Assembly: GCF_016031625.1 (NCBI RefSeq)
Contig: NZ_JACCHP010000001.1
Location: forward strand, 434,001 to 498,000
Length of the DNA: 64,000 bases
Direction of reading: 5' to 3'
Source of the DNA: Bradyrhizobium agreste
GTDB lineage: Bacteria > Pseudomonadota > Alphaproteobacteria > Rhizobiales > Xanthobacteraceae
Made by a program: the position numbers and the translations under genes. Below, piece after piece: positions 17,580 to 28,914 of the stretch. Positions within the stretch are counted from its first letter, which is position 1, and each line of letters starts with the position of its first letter. The notes under the pieces are model-generated. The model saw only the letters and a list, made by a program, of their open reading frames with translations. It was not told where the DNA came from and ran no database searches.

Positions 17580-19226
17580 CTATTCTGCGGCCTGTCGCAG
17601 GGCAGACGGCTCGGAAACCAAGATATCTTCGATGTGTCTTTGGCAGCAGCCACCGACCGCATTGGTATGCTCTCTGACCGCTGCGACGCTCTTCAGGCCG
17701 TGCGCGTAGATTGCATCCTCAATCGTGCCCAGATCGACCGTGTTACACACGCAGATCTTCGTCGCGCGGCGCTCAGTTTCGGCGAGCGTCGAATTGCGGG
17801 CGATCGCGGAGATCGGCGATTGCATTTGCTTCATCGCCTTGGCCAATGCCTCCCATGGTGCCGGTCGACGTAGCTGCTCCCACATCGGACTGGAGAGCGA
17901 CTTATCTATCTCCTCCACCAGCTTGACCATTCCGACATAGCCCATATAGGCGTGGCAACGCTCCTGGTTGATATCGAGCCAGGGCATCACCGCTTTCAGC
18001 GCGACGAACTGCGACTTGCCGCCCGATAGCATGATGTCCGCTTTTGCGTCCTTCAACATCTTATACATTTCGCGCGGCGTCATGTCCTCGATCATGTGGG
18101 CATCCTGCCCCATGAGCTCCTTGATGCGCTCCTTGTCCTTCCTGGTTGATTTCTTGACGCTGGTTCCGACTAACTCAAGCCCTGCTTCTTGGAGCGCCGC
18201 AACGACCGACCATGACTTGACGCCGCCGGTAATCAACAAGGCCTTCTTGCCTTCGAATCGTGACTTGTACGGCTCTATCGCAGCCCATGCCCACGCTTCC
18301 TCGCGCGCGATCACTGCTTCAGTGCGGCCGAGCAGATCTGTCGGAGCGCCGCGCTCAACCAATAAGCGGGCAAGCTGACGCAGCGATTCGCTCGAATCTT
18401 GAATACCGTAGAACGACCCCTCGAAGAACGGGATCCTGTAGCGTTGCTCCATCTTGCGTGCGACGTTGATCATGGACTTTGAGCACACCAACATCGCCGC
18501 CCGCGCGCGATGAGATGACGCGACTTCGCGATATTTGCCGTCTCCGGAGATACAGGAGAGAATCCGTATTCCAAGCTCGTCTAGCAATGGCTTCACTTGC
18601 CAGAGCTCTCCCGAAAGGTTGTATTCCCCGATCAGGTTGATGTCGTACGGCGTGGTATAGTCCGGTTCTTGCGTCCCGATCACATACTCTAGCAATGCCT
18701 CGCCGGCGAGCTTGTTACCGAGGTTCTTCGAGCCGACGAAACCCGGCGAATTGATCGGGATCACCGGCTTTGCGAACCTTTGAGATGCTGCCTTACAGAC
18801 TGCGTTGATGTCGTCGCCGATCATCGCCGGGATGCAGGTTTGATAGACGAAGATGGCGGGCGGGTCGCACTTCTCGATGATCTCCTTGATCGCTTTGCAG
18901 AGCCGCTTCTCGCCTCCAAATACAATATCGGTTTCGCTCAAATCGGTTGTAAATGCGGTACGCCACAGATTCGCGCCGGACGACGCCGCGCCGCGATTGT
19001 CCCAGGAATTGCCTTCGCACGCGATCGGACCATGCACCAAATGAGCGACGTCGGTGAACGGCTGCAACGCAATCTTGGCGCCATCGAAAGCGCAGCCGCC
19101 GGCAGCGCTACCCGGCTGCAGCTGTTTGGTGCAGCCGTTCTTGCGTTCAGCCTCCGACTTACTGCCGTTCTTGGCGCAGCCCGGCTCGTCGAAAATATTC
19201 TGGAGCGTGGCCGCTAGTGAACTCAT
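17580..19226 (-). CDS. nifE: NifE, cofactor scaffold alpha subunit with BFD-like tail
   Basis: 548-aa NifD paralogue forming NifEN. Landmarks are DVAHLVHGPIACEGNSWDNR, YQTCIPAMIGDDINAV and an HMIEDMTPREMYKMLKD stretch. It is about 70 residues longer than typical NifE: from around residue 485 it carries a bacterioferritin-associated-ferredoxin-like domain, with CVCNTVDLGTIEDAI and TNAVGGCCQRH providing four cysteines for a [2Fe-2S] cluster. The extension may carry electrons or iron to the scaffold. It starts 97 bases behind nifK. Confidence 0.94.
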   Translation of the reverse strand: MSSLAATLQNIFDEPGCAKNGSKSEAERKNGCTKQLQPGSAAGGCAFDGAKIALQPFTDVAHLVHGPIACEGNSWDNRGAASSGANLWRTAFTTDLSETDIVFGGEKRLCKAIKEIIEKCDPPAIFVYQTCIPAMIGDDINAVCKAASQRFAKPVIPINSPGFVGSKNLGNKLAGEALLEYVIGTQEPDYTTPYDINLIGEYNLSGELWQVKPLLDELGIRILSCISGDGKYREVASSHRARAAMLVCSKSMINVARKMEQRYRIPFFEGSFYGIQDSSESLRQLARLLVERGAPTDLLGRTEAVIAREEAWAWAAIEPYKSRFEGKKALLITGGVKSWSVVAALQEAGLELVGTSVKKSTRKDKERIKELMGQDAHMIEDMTPREMYKMLKDAKADIMLSGGKSQFVALKAVMPWLDINQERCHAYMGYVGMVKLVEEIDKSLSSPMWEQLRRPAPWEALAKAMKQMQSPISAIARNSTLAETERRATKICVCNTVDLGTIEDAIYAHGLKSVAAVREHTNAVGGCCQRHIEDILVSEPSALRQAAE

Positions 19227-19323
19227 CCCGTTTTCCTCTCAGCGGAAACTAATTGCATGGTCAACCCTCGTGTGCTTGTGCCATCGTCAAGTGCTTTGGC
19301 GATGGCACGCGCACGGTCGCTCA

Positions 19324-20880
19324 TCAACGAATGATGTCGAAACTGTAGTCAGTTTTGCCAAGAACGTTTGTCTTCTTGTCGATCTCATCGAAGATCTTGT
19401 CCAGGATCTTCACCAGCACATTCAAGCCGCCCTGATAGCCCCATAGGGGGGAGCGGTGATGATGATGCCGATCAAAAACCGGAAAGCCGATGCGGATCAG
19501 TGGCGTTCCAGTATCGCGCTCCAGATACTTGCCATAAGTGTTGCCAATCAGAAAATCGACTGGCTCGGTGAACAGGAGTGAGCGCATGTGCCAGAGATCT
19601 CGGCCCGGATAGGCTTGGCAGCCCTGCCCAAATGGCGAGCTTGCAAGCAGCATCTGCATTTTTTCGTGCCACGCCTTGTTGCCGTTGGTGGATAGCACAT
19701 GGGTCGGTTCGGCGCCGAGTTCGAGCAGAAACGCAGCCAACCCATAGCAAAGATCCGGATCGCCATAGATCGCGAACTTCTTGCCATGGATATGCGCGCT
19801 GGAGTCAGCGATCGCGTCGACCAGGCGGCCACGTTCTCGCGCGAGTTGCTCGGGAATCTCCTTGCCGCTGATGCGTGACAGCGCCAGGATAAAGTCATCC
19901 GTTGCGGATAAGCCCACGGGGTAGTTGAAGGATACGACGTCCTGTCCATGCTCAGCCACGAATGGCAGCGTTTTTTCGGTGCACCACTGCTGCATGGAGA
20001 TTGTCGCCTTGGCGTGAACCGCGTTGGCCGCATCTTCCAGGGTCGTGCCTCCGTCATACATCCGGAATTCGCCGTCTGTCGGAGTATCGAAAACTTCAGA
20101 ATTGTCCGCTAGAATCGTGTACTGGATGTCCATTAACGCCAAGATGCGCTTGATCTCGCGAAGGTTTCCGACGGTATAGCCATCGAACCCACCAATGATG
20201 TTGATCGCCCCGTTCTGCTTGCGCTGCAGCTTCGGCGCTGTTCCGGCCTTACCGTCCCAAAAATGCTCTAGAATGCCCTTGAGCGCATTGTCATAACCGG
20301 TAACGTGGCTGCCGACGAACGCTGGCGTGTGGGCGAATGGCACGTCGAAGTCTGCCGGAACCGAGCCTTTTTCTTTCGACGTCTTGATGAAGGCGTTGAG
20401 GTCATCGCCGATGACCTCGGCCATGCAGGTCGTCGAGACCGCAATCATCTTGGGTTTGTACATGTTGTAGCTGTTCGCGAGCCCGTCGATCATGTTATTC
20501 AGGCCGCCGAATACGGCAGCGTCTTCCGTCATCGACGAGGAGACGCAGGAGCTAGGCTCCTTGAAGTGCCGCGACAGATGGCTGCGGTAATAAGCCACGC
20601 AACCTTGCGAGCCGTGGACGAAGGGCAGCGTGCCCTCAAAGCCAACAGAGGCGAATACGGCGCCAAGCGGCTGGCATGCCTTGGCCGGATTTACCGCTAG
20701 CGCTTCCCGCGCAAAGTTCTTTTCGCGATATTCGGACGTTTTCGTCCATTCCTTGATACGTTCTACCTCGGCGGGATCGCGAGGATTCTCGAATATCTTT
20801 TTCTTGGCCAGCATCTGCTGGTATTCTGGACCGCGGAACAGCTCGAGATGATCGAGCACGTGTTCGGCACTCTGCGCCAT
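19324..20880 (-). CDS. nifK: NifK, MoFe protein beta subunit
   Basis: 518-aa beta subunit of dinitrogenase, which with NifD reduces N2 at the FeMo cofactor. P-cluster cysteines are visible in [20 protein letters not shown] and [12 protein letters not shown]. The N-terminus has the beta-subunit helix [15 protein letters not shown]. The C-terminus [20 protein letters not shown] ends in FDIIR, matching family length. It begins 66 bases after the nifD stop. Confidence 0.97.
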   Translation of the reverse strand: MAQSAEHVLDHLELFRGPEYQQMLAKKKIFENPRDPAEVERIKEWTKTSEYREKNFAREALAVNPAKACQPLGAVFASVGFEGTLPFVHGSQGCVAYYRSHLSRHFKEPSSCVSSSMTEDAAVFGGLNNMIDGLANSYNMYKPKMIAVSTTCMAEVIGDDLNAFIKTSKEKGSVPADFDVPFAHTPAFVGSHVTGYDNALKGILEHFWDGKAGTAPKLQRKQNGAINIIGGFDGYTVGNLREIKRILALMDIQYTILADNSEVFDTPTDGEFRMYDGGTTLEDAANAVHAKATISMQQWCTEKTLPFVAEHGQDVVSFNYPVGLSATDDFILALSRISGKEIPEQLARERGRLVDAIADSSAHIHGKKFAIYGDPDLCYGLAAFLLELGAEPTHVLSTNGNKAWHEKMQMLLASSPFGQGCQAYPGRDLWHMRSLLFTEPVDFLIGNTYGKYLERDTGTPLIRIGFPVFDRHHHHRSPLWGYQGGLNVLVKILDKIFDEIDKKTNVLGKTDYSFDIIR

Positions 20881-20946
20881 TGTTGAAATCCTTCACTATC
20901 GAGACTGGTGTCGCCCCGGCTTTCCCAGAGAGCGAGATGAGTTGGT

Positions 20947-22449
20947 TTATTCTGCAGCCAGGAGCTTGGTCCTCGAAGCTTCCTTCCAGGGGGCCTTCGT
21001 TTTCTTCCACACCGGCGAGTTGATCGCCATGTCCATATCGCGCGCAAAGATCGCAAAGCCGTCATAGCCGTGATATGGGCCCGAATAGTCCCAGGAGTGC
21101 ATCTGCCGGAACGGCACACCCATCTTTTGGAAGACGTACTTTTCCTTGATACCCGAGCCGACGAGGTCAGGCTGGAGCTTTTCGACGAAGCGCTCGAACT
21201 CATAGCCATTGACGTCATCGTAGATGAGCGTGCCGTCCTTTACGTAATGCTGAGCTGTGCGCTGATAGTCGTCGTTGTGCCCGAACTCGTATCCGGTGCC
21301 AATGACTTCCATCCCGAGGTCCTCGTATGCACCAATCACATGACGCGGACGCAGCCCGCCGACGTACAGCATCACCGTCTTGCCCTCCAGGCGCGGGCGA
21401 TACTTTGCGACCACGGCGTTCACCAGCGGCTGGTACTTTTCAATCACCCGCTCGGCGCCTTCCTTAATCTTATCGTCGAAATACCCCGCAATCTTGCGCA
21501 GAGACTCGGCGATCTTCGAAGGCCCGAAGAAGTTGTACTCGCACCACGGGATACCGAACTTCTCTTCCATGTGGCGTGAGATGTAGTTCATTGAACGGTA
21601 GCAATGCAGAATGTTGAGCTTTGCCTTCGGCGTTGCCTCGAGCTCAGCCAGTGAACCGTCGCCGGACCACTGCGCGATCACCCGCAGGCCCATCTCCTCC
21701 AGCAGAATTCGCGATGACCAGGCGTCGCCGCCGATATTGTAGTCTCCGATGATCGCAACATCGTACGGCGTCGGCTCAAACCTTGGTTTGCTATCCGACT
21801 CGGGCTGGTCGAAAATCCAATCGCGCACCGCGTCGTTGGCAATGTGGTGGCCTAGTGACTGCGACACTCCCCGAAAGCCCTCACAACGGACCGGCACGAT
21901 GGTCTTGCCGCCATATTCCTTGGATTTCGCTCTTGACACGGCTTCGATGTCGTCACCGATCAATCCTATCGGGCATTCCGATTGGATCGTGATGCCGTTG
22001 TTAAGTGGAAACAGCTCCTGGATTTCGTCAAGAATTTTGGCCAGCTTTTTGTCGCCACCGAATACGATATCCTTTTCCTGGAAGTCGGAGGTGAACTGTA
22101 GGGTCACGAAACTATCGACGCCCGTCGTGCCTACATAGTAGTTGCGTCGCGAGCCCCACGAATACTGACCGCAGCCGACCGGGCCATGGCTGATATGGAC
22201 CATGTCCTTGATCGGTCCCCAGACCACCCCCTTTGACCCTGCATAGGCGCAGCCTCTGATCGTCATCACGCCAGGTATGGATTTAACGTTGGACTTGACC
22301 CCGCAGTCTGACTTGCCGGCTTGGTGAACGTTGAGGTGCTTGGCACGCCGTTTCGCGGTTTTCTCCGGATAGACCTTCAGCACCTCCTCGATCAGCTCTT
22401 TGTTGCGAGCCCTGATTTCTGCGATGCTCTGGGTCGTGGCGAGACTCAT
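20947..22449 (-). CDS. nifD: NifD, MoFe protein alpha subunit
   Basis: 500-aa alpha subunit of dinitrogenase holding the FeMo cofactor. P-cluster cysteines lie in [19 protein letters not shown] and [11 protein letters not shown]. The cofactor cysteine is in [10 protein letters not shown] (near residue 285) and the histidine in [15 protein letters not shown] (near 450). The ATG at 22449 is used; AAGGA precedes it, and the frame upstream overlaps the promoter. nifH is not adjacent, as usual in Bradyrhizobium, where it lies in a separate operon. A sigma-54 promoter and two NifA sites are just upstream. Confidence 0.97.
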   Translation of the reverse strand: MSLATTQSIAEIRARNKELIEEVLKVYPEKTAKRRAKHLNVHQAGKSDCGVKSNVKSIPGVMTIRGCAYAGSKGVVWGPIKDMVHISHGPVGCGQYSWGSRRNYYVGTTGVDSFVTLQFTSDFQEKDIVFGGDKKLAKILDEIQELFPLNNGITIQSECPIGLIGDDIEAVSRAKSKEYGGKTIVPVRCEGFRGVSQSLGHHIANDAVRDWIFDQPESDSKPRFEPTPYDVAIIGDYNIGGDAWSSRILLEEMGLRVIAQWSGDGSLAELEATPKAKLNILHCYRSMNYISRHMEEKFGIPWCEYNFFGPSKIAESLRKIAGYFDDKIKEGAERVIEKYQPLVNAVVAKYRPRLEGKTVMLYVGGLRPRHVIGAYEDLGMEVIGTGYEFGHNDDYQRTAQHYVKDGTLIYDDVNGYEFERFVEKLQPDLVGSGIKEKYVFQKMGVPFRQMHSWDYSGPYHGYDGFAIFARDMDMAINSPVWKKTKAPWKEASRTKLLAAE

Positions 22450-22503
22450 CTGATGTCCTTCAAAGTTAGCTGTTGCGGGGGCGGCTTCTTGACCAAGACT
22501 TTT

Positions 22504-22518
22504 GCAACCAGCATGCCA
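22504..22518 (-). promoter_or_regulatory. Sigma-54 promoter of nifDKENX
   Basis: Minus strand TGGCATGCTGGTTGC, one mismatch to the -24/-12 consensus, 55 bases ahead of the nifD start. Confidence 0.92.
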
Positions 22519-22588
22519 GCGTCTCGTGAGCACAAAAAACAGAGCAATCAAGATCACTTAGCGCACCTCGTGCAGTGACAGTGGGTAT

Positions 22589-22604
22589 TGTTGCGAACCC
22601 GACA
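22589..22604. promoter_or_regulatory. NifA site 1 of nifD
   Basis: TGT-TGCGAACCCG-ACA, an exact NifA site about 70 bases upstream of the -24 element. Confidence 0.87.
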
Positions 22605-22638
22605 TCACGCTTAGGGCAGAGAACTCTTGGTTTGGCGC

Positions 22639-22654
22639 TGTTCGAAATGGAACA
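22639..22654. promoter_or_regulatory. NifA site 2 of nifD
   Basis: TGT-TCGAAATGGA-ACA, a second exact NifA site 50 bases (about five helical turns) further upstream. The known nifD promoter of B. japonicum likewise has two activator sites. Confidence 0.85.
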
Positions 22655-22895
22655 AGGGCTGGTTATGGGTGAAATTGCCCGCCCAATTCTAGAACGTGTC
22701 CGCGATAGCAATGCTCCGCAATCGCGCTCGCCGGACCGAACTGGAAGGCCGCTGGCCTACACAGGGTTTCCAATGCTATCTATGCCTGCTGAGATCTGCA
22801 GGCGCTTACGTGCTGCGTAGACGATGAGGTGTATGACCGCATGCTCCAGATCTCAATGCGAGCTGCCTCGCCACCTGGAGTCGTAGGCTCGCCAA

Positions 22896-24143
22896 TCACG
22901 AGAATAGCTGCCGCGCCTTGATCAGCGCACGCACAAGCACATCAATTTCTTCACGTGTATTGTAAAGTCCGAGGGACGCACGGCACGTCGCTAGCACGCC
23001 GAAGCGCTTGAGCAGCGGCATCGCACAGTGGGCCCCGGCCCGCATCGCTACGCCAGCGCGGTCGACGACGGTGGCAATATCATGGGCATGCGCACCCTTC
23101 ATATCAAAGGAAATGATCGGCCCCTTCTCGGCCGGGGTCCCGATCGTGCGCACGAAGTTGATGTCCGCCAGCCTCTCCTGCGCGTAAGCGAGCAGTACGC
23201 TCTCGTGCCTGCGGATCTGCGCCTTGCCTATTGAATTGATGTAATCGATAGCCGCCCCCAAACCGATGGCGTCGACGATCGGCGGCGTACCCGCTTCGAA
23301 CCGATGTGGCGGATCACCATAAATGACGCCGGAACGCGAGACCTCGCGGATCATCTCCCCGCCGCCATTGAAGGGCGGCATCCATGCCAGATGCTCAGAT
23401 TTGCCGTAGAGCACACCGATCCCCGTCGGACCATAGAGTTTGTGGCCCGTCATGACGTAGAAATCGCAGTCAATGTCGCAGACGTCGGCGCTCAGATGGA
23501 CGCATCCTTGCGAGCCGTCGACCAGCACCGGGATACCACGAGCATGCGAGATTCTCACCACATCTTTCACCGGCAATACCGTGCCGAGCACGTTCGACAT
23601 CTGCGTGATTGCAATCATCTTGGTGCGCGGGGTCAGCAGTCGCTCAAAATCATCGAGCAAAAAGTTTCCGTCATCATCCACTGGCGCCCATTTGATCACT
23701 GCACCGAGTCGTTCCCTGAGAAAGTGCCATGGCACAATGTTGGAATGGTGTTCCATAATCGAGAGAACGATCTCATCACCCGGGGTAATGCGTTCACGGC
23801 CAAAAGTCTGGGCCACCAGATTGATTGCCTCCGTGGCGCTCCGGGTGAAGATGATCTCTTCGTTTAAATGCGCGTTCACAAACCGCGCCACCTTGGTACG
23901 GGCGTCTTCATACGCCTCTGTCGCCGCGTTAGCGAGGTAGTGCAAGCCGCGATGAACGTTGGCATATTCGCTGGAGTACACCTGCATCATACGGTCAAGC
24001 ACCGCGGTGGGCTTTTGCGCGGATGCAGCGTTATCGAGGTAGACAAGCGGCTTGCCGTACACCGTCATAGCGAGCGCAGGAAAGTCTTTACGCAGACGGT
24101 CGACCTCGTAACTGCCATTGCTCACGGCGGGATGTGCGCTCAT
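22896..24143 (-). CDS. sufS: SufS cysteine desulfurase
   Basis: 415-aa class II cysteine desulfurase of the SUF system. It has VYLDNAASAQKP near residue 35, the PLP lysine in MTGHKLYGPTG, and the active cysteine in MRAGAHCAMPLL near residue 370. It normally needs SufE or SufU as sulfur acceptor, neither of which is encoded here. The start overlaps the sufD stop as ATGA. It is the last gene of the fdxN-sufBCDS operon, and therefore a third type of sulfur donor beside NifS in this window. Confidence 0.93.
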   Translation of the reverse strand: MSAHPAVSNGSYEVDRLRKDFPALAMTVYGKPLVYLDNAASAQKPTAVLDRMMQVYSSEYANVHRGLHYLANAATEAYEDARTKVARFVNAHLNEEIIFTRSATEAINLVAQTFGRERITPGDEIVLSIMEHHSNIVPWHFLRERLGAVIKWAPVDDDGNFLLDDFERLLTPRTKMIAITQMSNVLGTVLPVKDVVRISHARGIPVLVDGSQGCVHLSADVCDIDCDFYVMTGHKLYGPTGIGVLYGKSEHLAWMPPFNGGGEMIREVSRSGVIYGDPPHRFEAGTPPIVDAIGLGAAIDYINSIGKAQIRRHESVLLAYAQERLADINFVRTIGTPAEKGPIISFDMKGAHAHDIATVVDRAGVAMRAGAHCAMPLLKRFGVLATCRASLGLYNTREEIDVLVRALIKARQLFS

Positions 24144-25462
24144 CGCCCGGCCCGCAGCCAGTGTTCAGCTTGCGCCGTCACAAGATCGCGCAGATTCTCG
24201 GAAGTGATCTCCTCAATCGACTCGCCAATGAACGCTTTAATCAACAACATCTGCGCATCCTTCTCTGGTAGCCCCCGGGCGCGCAGATAGAATACGAGAG
24301 TGTCGTCCAGCGCACCCGATGTCGCTCCGTGGCCGCAGGTCACGTCGTCAGCCAAGATTTCAAGCTCCGGCTTATTGTCGACCTCGCCCTGGTCGGATAG
24401 GAGCAACGCTCGCGTCGTCATGGTGGCATCCGTGTTCCGGGCGGCGGGACGAACGATAATTCGGCCTTGAAACACCGAGCGACCGCAATCGTCTACGACC
24501 GCGCGGAACTTCTCTCGACTGGTGCAATGTGGCATCGCGTGGTCGACCACGATCGTTGTGTCCGCGTGGAGCCTATCCCTGATGAGATTAACCCCATTCG
24601 CCGAGAGCTTGGTTCCCTCGCCGGCCAGCGTGATGAATTCCTGATAGCGGCTGATGGAGCCGCTGCAGGTCATACTGAAGAGGTCGAGCTTGGCCCTGGC
24701 GCCGACTGCGATGATCGCCGACGAGATATTTACGGCGTCAGAGGCAGCAGCTGCCACGCGGATATACGAAAGGCTCGCCTCGTCACCAACCAGGGCGATT
24801 ATCGCATCGTTGGCTTGATAGCCGCTCGCGCGTTCAGCCGGGACGAAACTTTCCACGATGGCCGCATGCGCTCCTTTACCGAGCTGCAGATAGCAGCGTG
24901 TAAAGGTGGACACCGACAGTCCGGTTGCGACGTGAACGATTTGGATTGGACGCTCCAGCGCATTGCCGTCGGCGACCGTAATCACCAAGCCATCTGTCGC
25001 CATCGCGGCATTGAGCGAGATCGCCGGATCGCTCGTCGTCGACAGCACCAGACCGGCCATGGCCCCAGTGGCCGAATTCTCCAGAACCTCTCGCAGCGAC
25101 CGCACAACGACTTCGTTTTCCAGGTCGCCGAGATCGGATAGCTCCGGCGCGAATATGCCATCCACCAAAACCAGTTTGACCGCCTGATCGGCAGCCACTT
25201 GCTTGACCGAGACCTTTGCGCGCACCAGCGCCTCCGCATCGGGTCGCGGAGCGAGCGGCAGTACCTCGCCGATCAGGGCGCGCAGATCTGTGTATTTCCA
25301 ATCCTCCATGCGCCGATGCGGGAGGCCGGTACGCTCGTAGATCTCGAATGCCCTCTCCCGGATTTGGGGGACAGGGCCTGCACCGGGCAGCCGTCCACGC
25401 GCTGCAGCGAAAACATTGCCCATTGCACGCTCAGCGTCGGCTTTGACCAAAACCTGCTTCAT
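24140..25462 (-). CDS. sufD: SufD scaffold subunit
   Basis: 440-aa SufD, partner of SufB in the SufBC2D scaffold. The core HADTTIVVDHAMPHCTSREK and QGRIIVRPAARNTDA with the C-terminal DVTCGHGATSGALDDTLVFY are characteristic; the histidine of HGAT is the residue used at the SufB-SufD interface. The ATG at 25462 matches the family start (MKQVLVKADAE) and follows an AGGGA site; an upstream ATG adds 17 codons. It overlaps sufS and follows sufC by 19 bases. Confidence 0.92.
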   Translation of the reverse strand: MKQVLVKADAERAMGNVFAAARGRLPGAGPVPQIRERAFEIYERTGLPHRRMEDWKYTDLRALIGEVLPLAPRPDAEALVRAKVSVKQVAADQAVKLVLVDGIFAPELSDLGDLENEVVVRSLREVLENSATGAMAGLVLSTTSDPAISLNAAMATDGLVITVADGNALERPIQIVHVATGLSVSTFTRCYLQLGKGAHAAIVESFVPAERASGYQANDAIIALVGDEASLSYIRVAAAASDAVNISSAIIAVGARAKLDLFSMTCSGSISRYQEFITLAGEGTKLSANGVNLIRDRLHADTTIVVDHAMPHCTSREKFRAVVDDCGRSVFQGRIIVRPAARNTDATMTTRALLLSDQGEVDNKPELEILADDVTCGHGATSGALDDTLVFYLRARGLPEKDAQMLLIKAFIGESIEEITSENLRDLVTAQAEHWLRAGR

Positions 25463-25481
25463 CGGGAAATCCCTAGAGCCG

Positions 25482-26234
25482 TCAGGCCGCGTCTTCGAAT
25501 TGGGCGTAGCCACAAGCCTCGAGCTCCAGCGCGAGTTCCTTGCCGCCGCTCTTCATAACCCGCCCTTTCGACATCACGTGCACAATGTCCGGCACGATAT
25601 GGTCGAGAAGCCGCCGATAGTGGGTGATCACGATCATCGCCCGTTCCGGCGAACGTAAGGCGTTGATGCCGCTGGCGACGATACGCAGCGCGTCGATGTC
25701 GAGGCCGGAATCGATCTCGTCAAGGATGCACAGACCCGGCTCGAACAACGCCATTTGTAAAATTTCGTTGCGCTTTTTCTCGCCGCCGGAGAAGCCGACA
25801 TTGACGCCGCGCTTGATCATGTCCTGGGGAATGTTGAGCGAACCGGCCACCTCGCGGACTCTTTTCAGAAATGCGGGGGTGGAGAATTCCTGTTGGTCGC
25901 GCGCCTTGCGCTGGGCGTTCAGTGCCGCCCGCAGAAAGTTCATGGTGGTCACGCCGGGGATCTCGACTGGATACTGGAACGCCAGGAACACGCCCTTGGC
26001 GGCACGCTCGTCCGGCTCCATCTGCAGGAGGTCCTCGCCCTTGAACAGGATCTGCCCGTCGGTGACCTCATAGCCGGGTTTGCCGGCGATGACGTGCGAG
26101 AGCGTCGACTTGCCGGAGCCGTTCGGCCCCATGATCGCGTGCACTTCACCGGCATGGACGCTAAGATGCAGGCCGCGAATGATTTCGCGGTCTTCGACAC
26201 CAACATGCAAATCTCGGATTTCGAGTAGCGCCAT
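25482..26234 (-). CDS. sufC: SufC ATPase
   Basis: 250-aa ABC-type ATPase that drives conformational change in the SufBCD scaffold; it is cytoplasmic, with no membrane partner. Walker A is GPNGSGKST near residue 37, the signature is GFSGGEKKRNE, Walker B is LCILDEIDSGLD and the switch histidine is in VITHYRRLL. The ATG at 26234 gives the family start MALLEIRDLHV; nine extra codons are possible upstream. Confidence 0.94.
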   Translation of the reverse strand: MALLEIRDLHVGVEDREIIRGLHLSVHAGEVHAIMGPNGSGKSTLSHVIAGKPGYEVTDGQILFKGEDLLQMEPDERAAKGVFLAFQYPVEIPGVTTMNFLRAALNAQRKARDQQEFSTPAFLKRVREVAGSLNIPQDMIKRGVNVGFSGGEKKRNEILQMALFEPGLCILDEIDSGLDIDALRIVASGINALRSPERAMIVITHYRRLLDHIVPDIVHVMSKGRVMKSGGKELALELEACGYAQFEDAA

Positions 26235-26300
26235 TCTGATCTGCCCCCTGAAATGCATCATGTGGCGAGCCGCATTCGAGGTGGCTCGCGGGAGGTTTGG

Positions 26301-27797
<1,497 letters not shown>

Positions 27798-27991
27798 TGC
27801 CCGCTCCACTCACGCAACGATAACTCCCGCCGGCGAGGATGGCGTCGCAATCTCTCTGAGCGGATCGCGCAAGTCGCCGCCAACTCGGGGCCAGCGAGTG
27901 AGAGAAACAGGAGATGGATCCAAAAGACGGCGGCTGACGATAGCGTGTTCATCATGTTTCGCGCCGGAGCTCCTCTCATCGGTTACCCCAC

Positions 27992-28186
27992 CTATGCCGG
28001 CACGCAGGTATCTGGCACCGGGCAAACGACCGCGCATTGCGGCGCGTCAAATTGCCCCTCACATTGCGTACACTGGGTCGGATTGATCACATATATATCG
28101 TTCTTCAGGCTGATCGCGGCATTGGGACATTCGAACTCACACGCACCGCAGACGGTGCACTGGGATGCGATTATCTTGTAGGCCAT
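27992..28186 (-). CDS. fdxN: FdxN-type 2[4Fe-4S] ferredoxin
   Basis: 64-aa ferredoxin, paralogue of FrxA (2208-2432). Cluster motifs are [13 protein letters not shown] and CTQC...CAVVCPVPD. The ATG at 28186 gives the family start [10 protein letters not shown]. It heads the suf operon behind a sigma-54 promoter, 194 bases before sufB. It may supply electrons for nitrogenase or for reductive cluster assembly. The symbol follows the common nif-linked ferredoxin name. Confidence 0.88.
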   Translation of the reverse strand: MAYKIIASQCTVCGACEFECPNAAISLKNDIYVINPTQCTQCEGQFDAPQCAVVCPVPDTCVPA

Positions 28187-28230
28187 CACTCCGATTCCAT
28201 GAGCAAAAGTTGCGCGACAGTTTCTTGCCT

Positions 28231-28245
28231 TCAAGTCTTGTGCCA
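28231..28245 (-). promoter_or_regulatory. Sigma-54 promoter of fdxN-sufBCDS
   Basis: Minus strand TGGCACAAGACTTGA. The -24 half is perfect; the -12 half is TTGA instead of TTGC. It lies 45 bases ahead of fdxN. Confidence 0.7.
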
Positions 28246-28306
28246 GACAGTTAACCTTGATTTGTCTGGGCTATTTTCGATAACGCAAGTCGCCGCCTCG
28301 ACATCG

Positions 28307-28322
28307 TGTCGCAATTCCTACA
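28307..28322. promoter_or_regulatory. NifA site of fdxN-sufBCDS
   Basis: TGT-CGCAATTCCT-ACA, an exact NifA site about 62 bases upstream of the -24 element at 28245. Confidence 0.75.
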
Positions 28323-28851
28323 ACGCGCATGACAGCAGCTTGATGTCGATGCCGTGGTTTGCGCATGGTCATCTTTCGGCAGTCAGCAATCAGGTGAACC
28401 GCCTTCGTCAGTCTGCAATGCATCCTAAGGCCGCCGTGCCGCGGCTAGGATCGATACGCCGCGCGACTTCACAAAGTTCTCCGCCGATGTGTCAGGTCGA
28501 CCCCAAGCCGCACCTTGTTGGTTCCACTCATCGGGACAGCGGCGGCTTCGGCGACCGCACCGCGATAAACCACCCGCGCAGTCATCGCCGGTCCGATCGG
28601 CGTTCCACAGCCAGCGGCGATCGCGCCAGATAAAGTGGCTCCGTGATTGCGGGTCCTCTGCGGACCCGCGGGACACATTCTCAATTGCCTTGGATTACCT
28701 GGCCAAACCGGCATTCATATGCGCTGTATGGGCGAACGTACATTGTCTCGCATCGTGCGGACGACTGAAGCCAGGCGTTCGTCTGGTGATCCTTCGCTTC
28801 GCTCCGCGTTCCAAATAACTGCCGACGGCGGTCAACAGATCGATGGAGCCG
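28323..28851. other. No intact gene seen
   Basis: Between the fdxN control region and the ald terminator. A minus-strand open frame near 28470-28650 encodes GATLSGAIAAGCGTPIGPAM and AVPMSGTNKVRLGVDLTH, which looks like a former protein, but I cannot assign it. Confidence 0.4.
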
Positions 28852-28876
28852 AAAAAAAGCCACCCCGAGGGGTGGC
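28852..28876 (-). terminator. Rho-independent terminator of ald
   Basis: Minus strand GCCACCCCTCGGGGTGGC folds into a perfect 8-bp stem and is followed by seven T residues. It lies 38 bases behind the ald stop codon. Confidence 0.92.
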
Positions 28877-28914
28877 CTAAGTCAGGGAGGAAACGCCCAT
28901 AAGGGCCTCTGGGA

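Noticed and set aside
28469..28714. Minus-strand open frame with GATLSGAIAAGCGTPIG
   Set aside because: Looks protein-like but no family could be named and it has no clear start.
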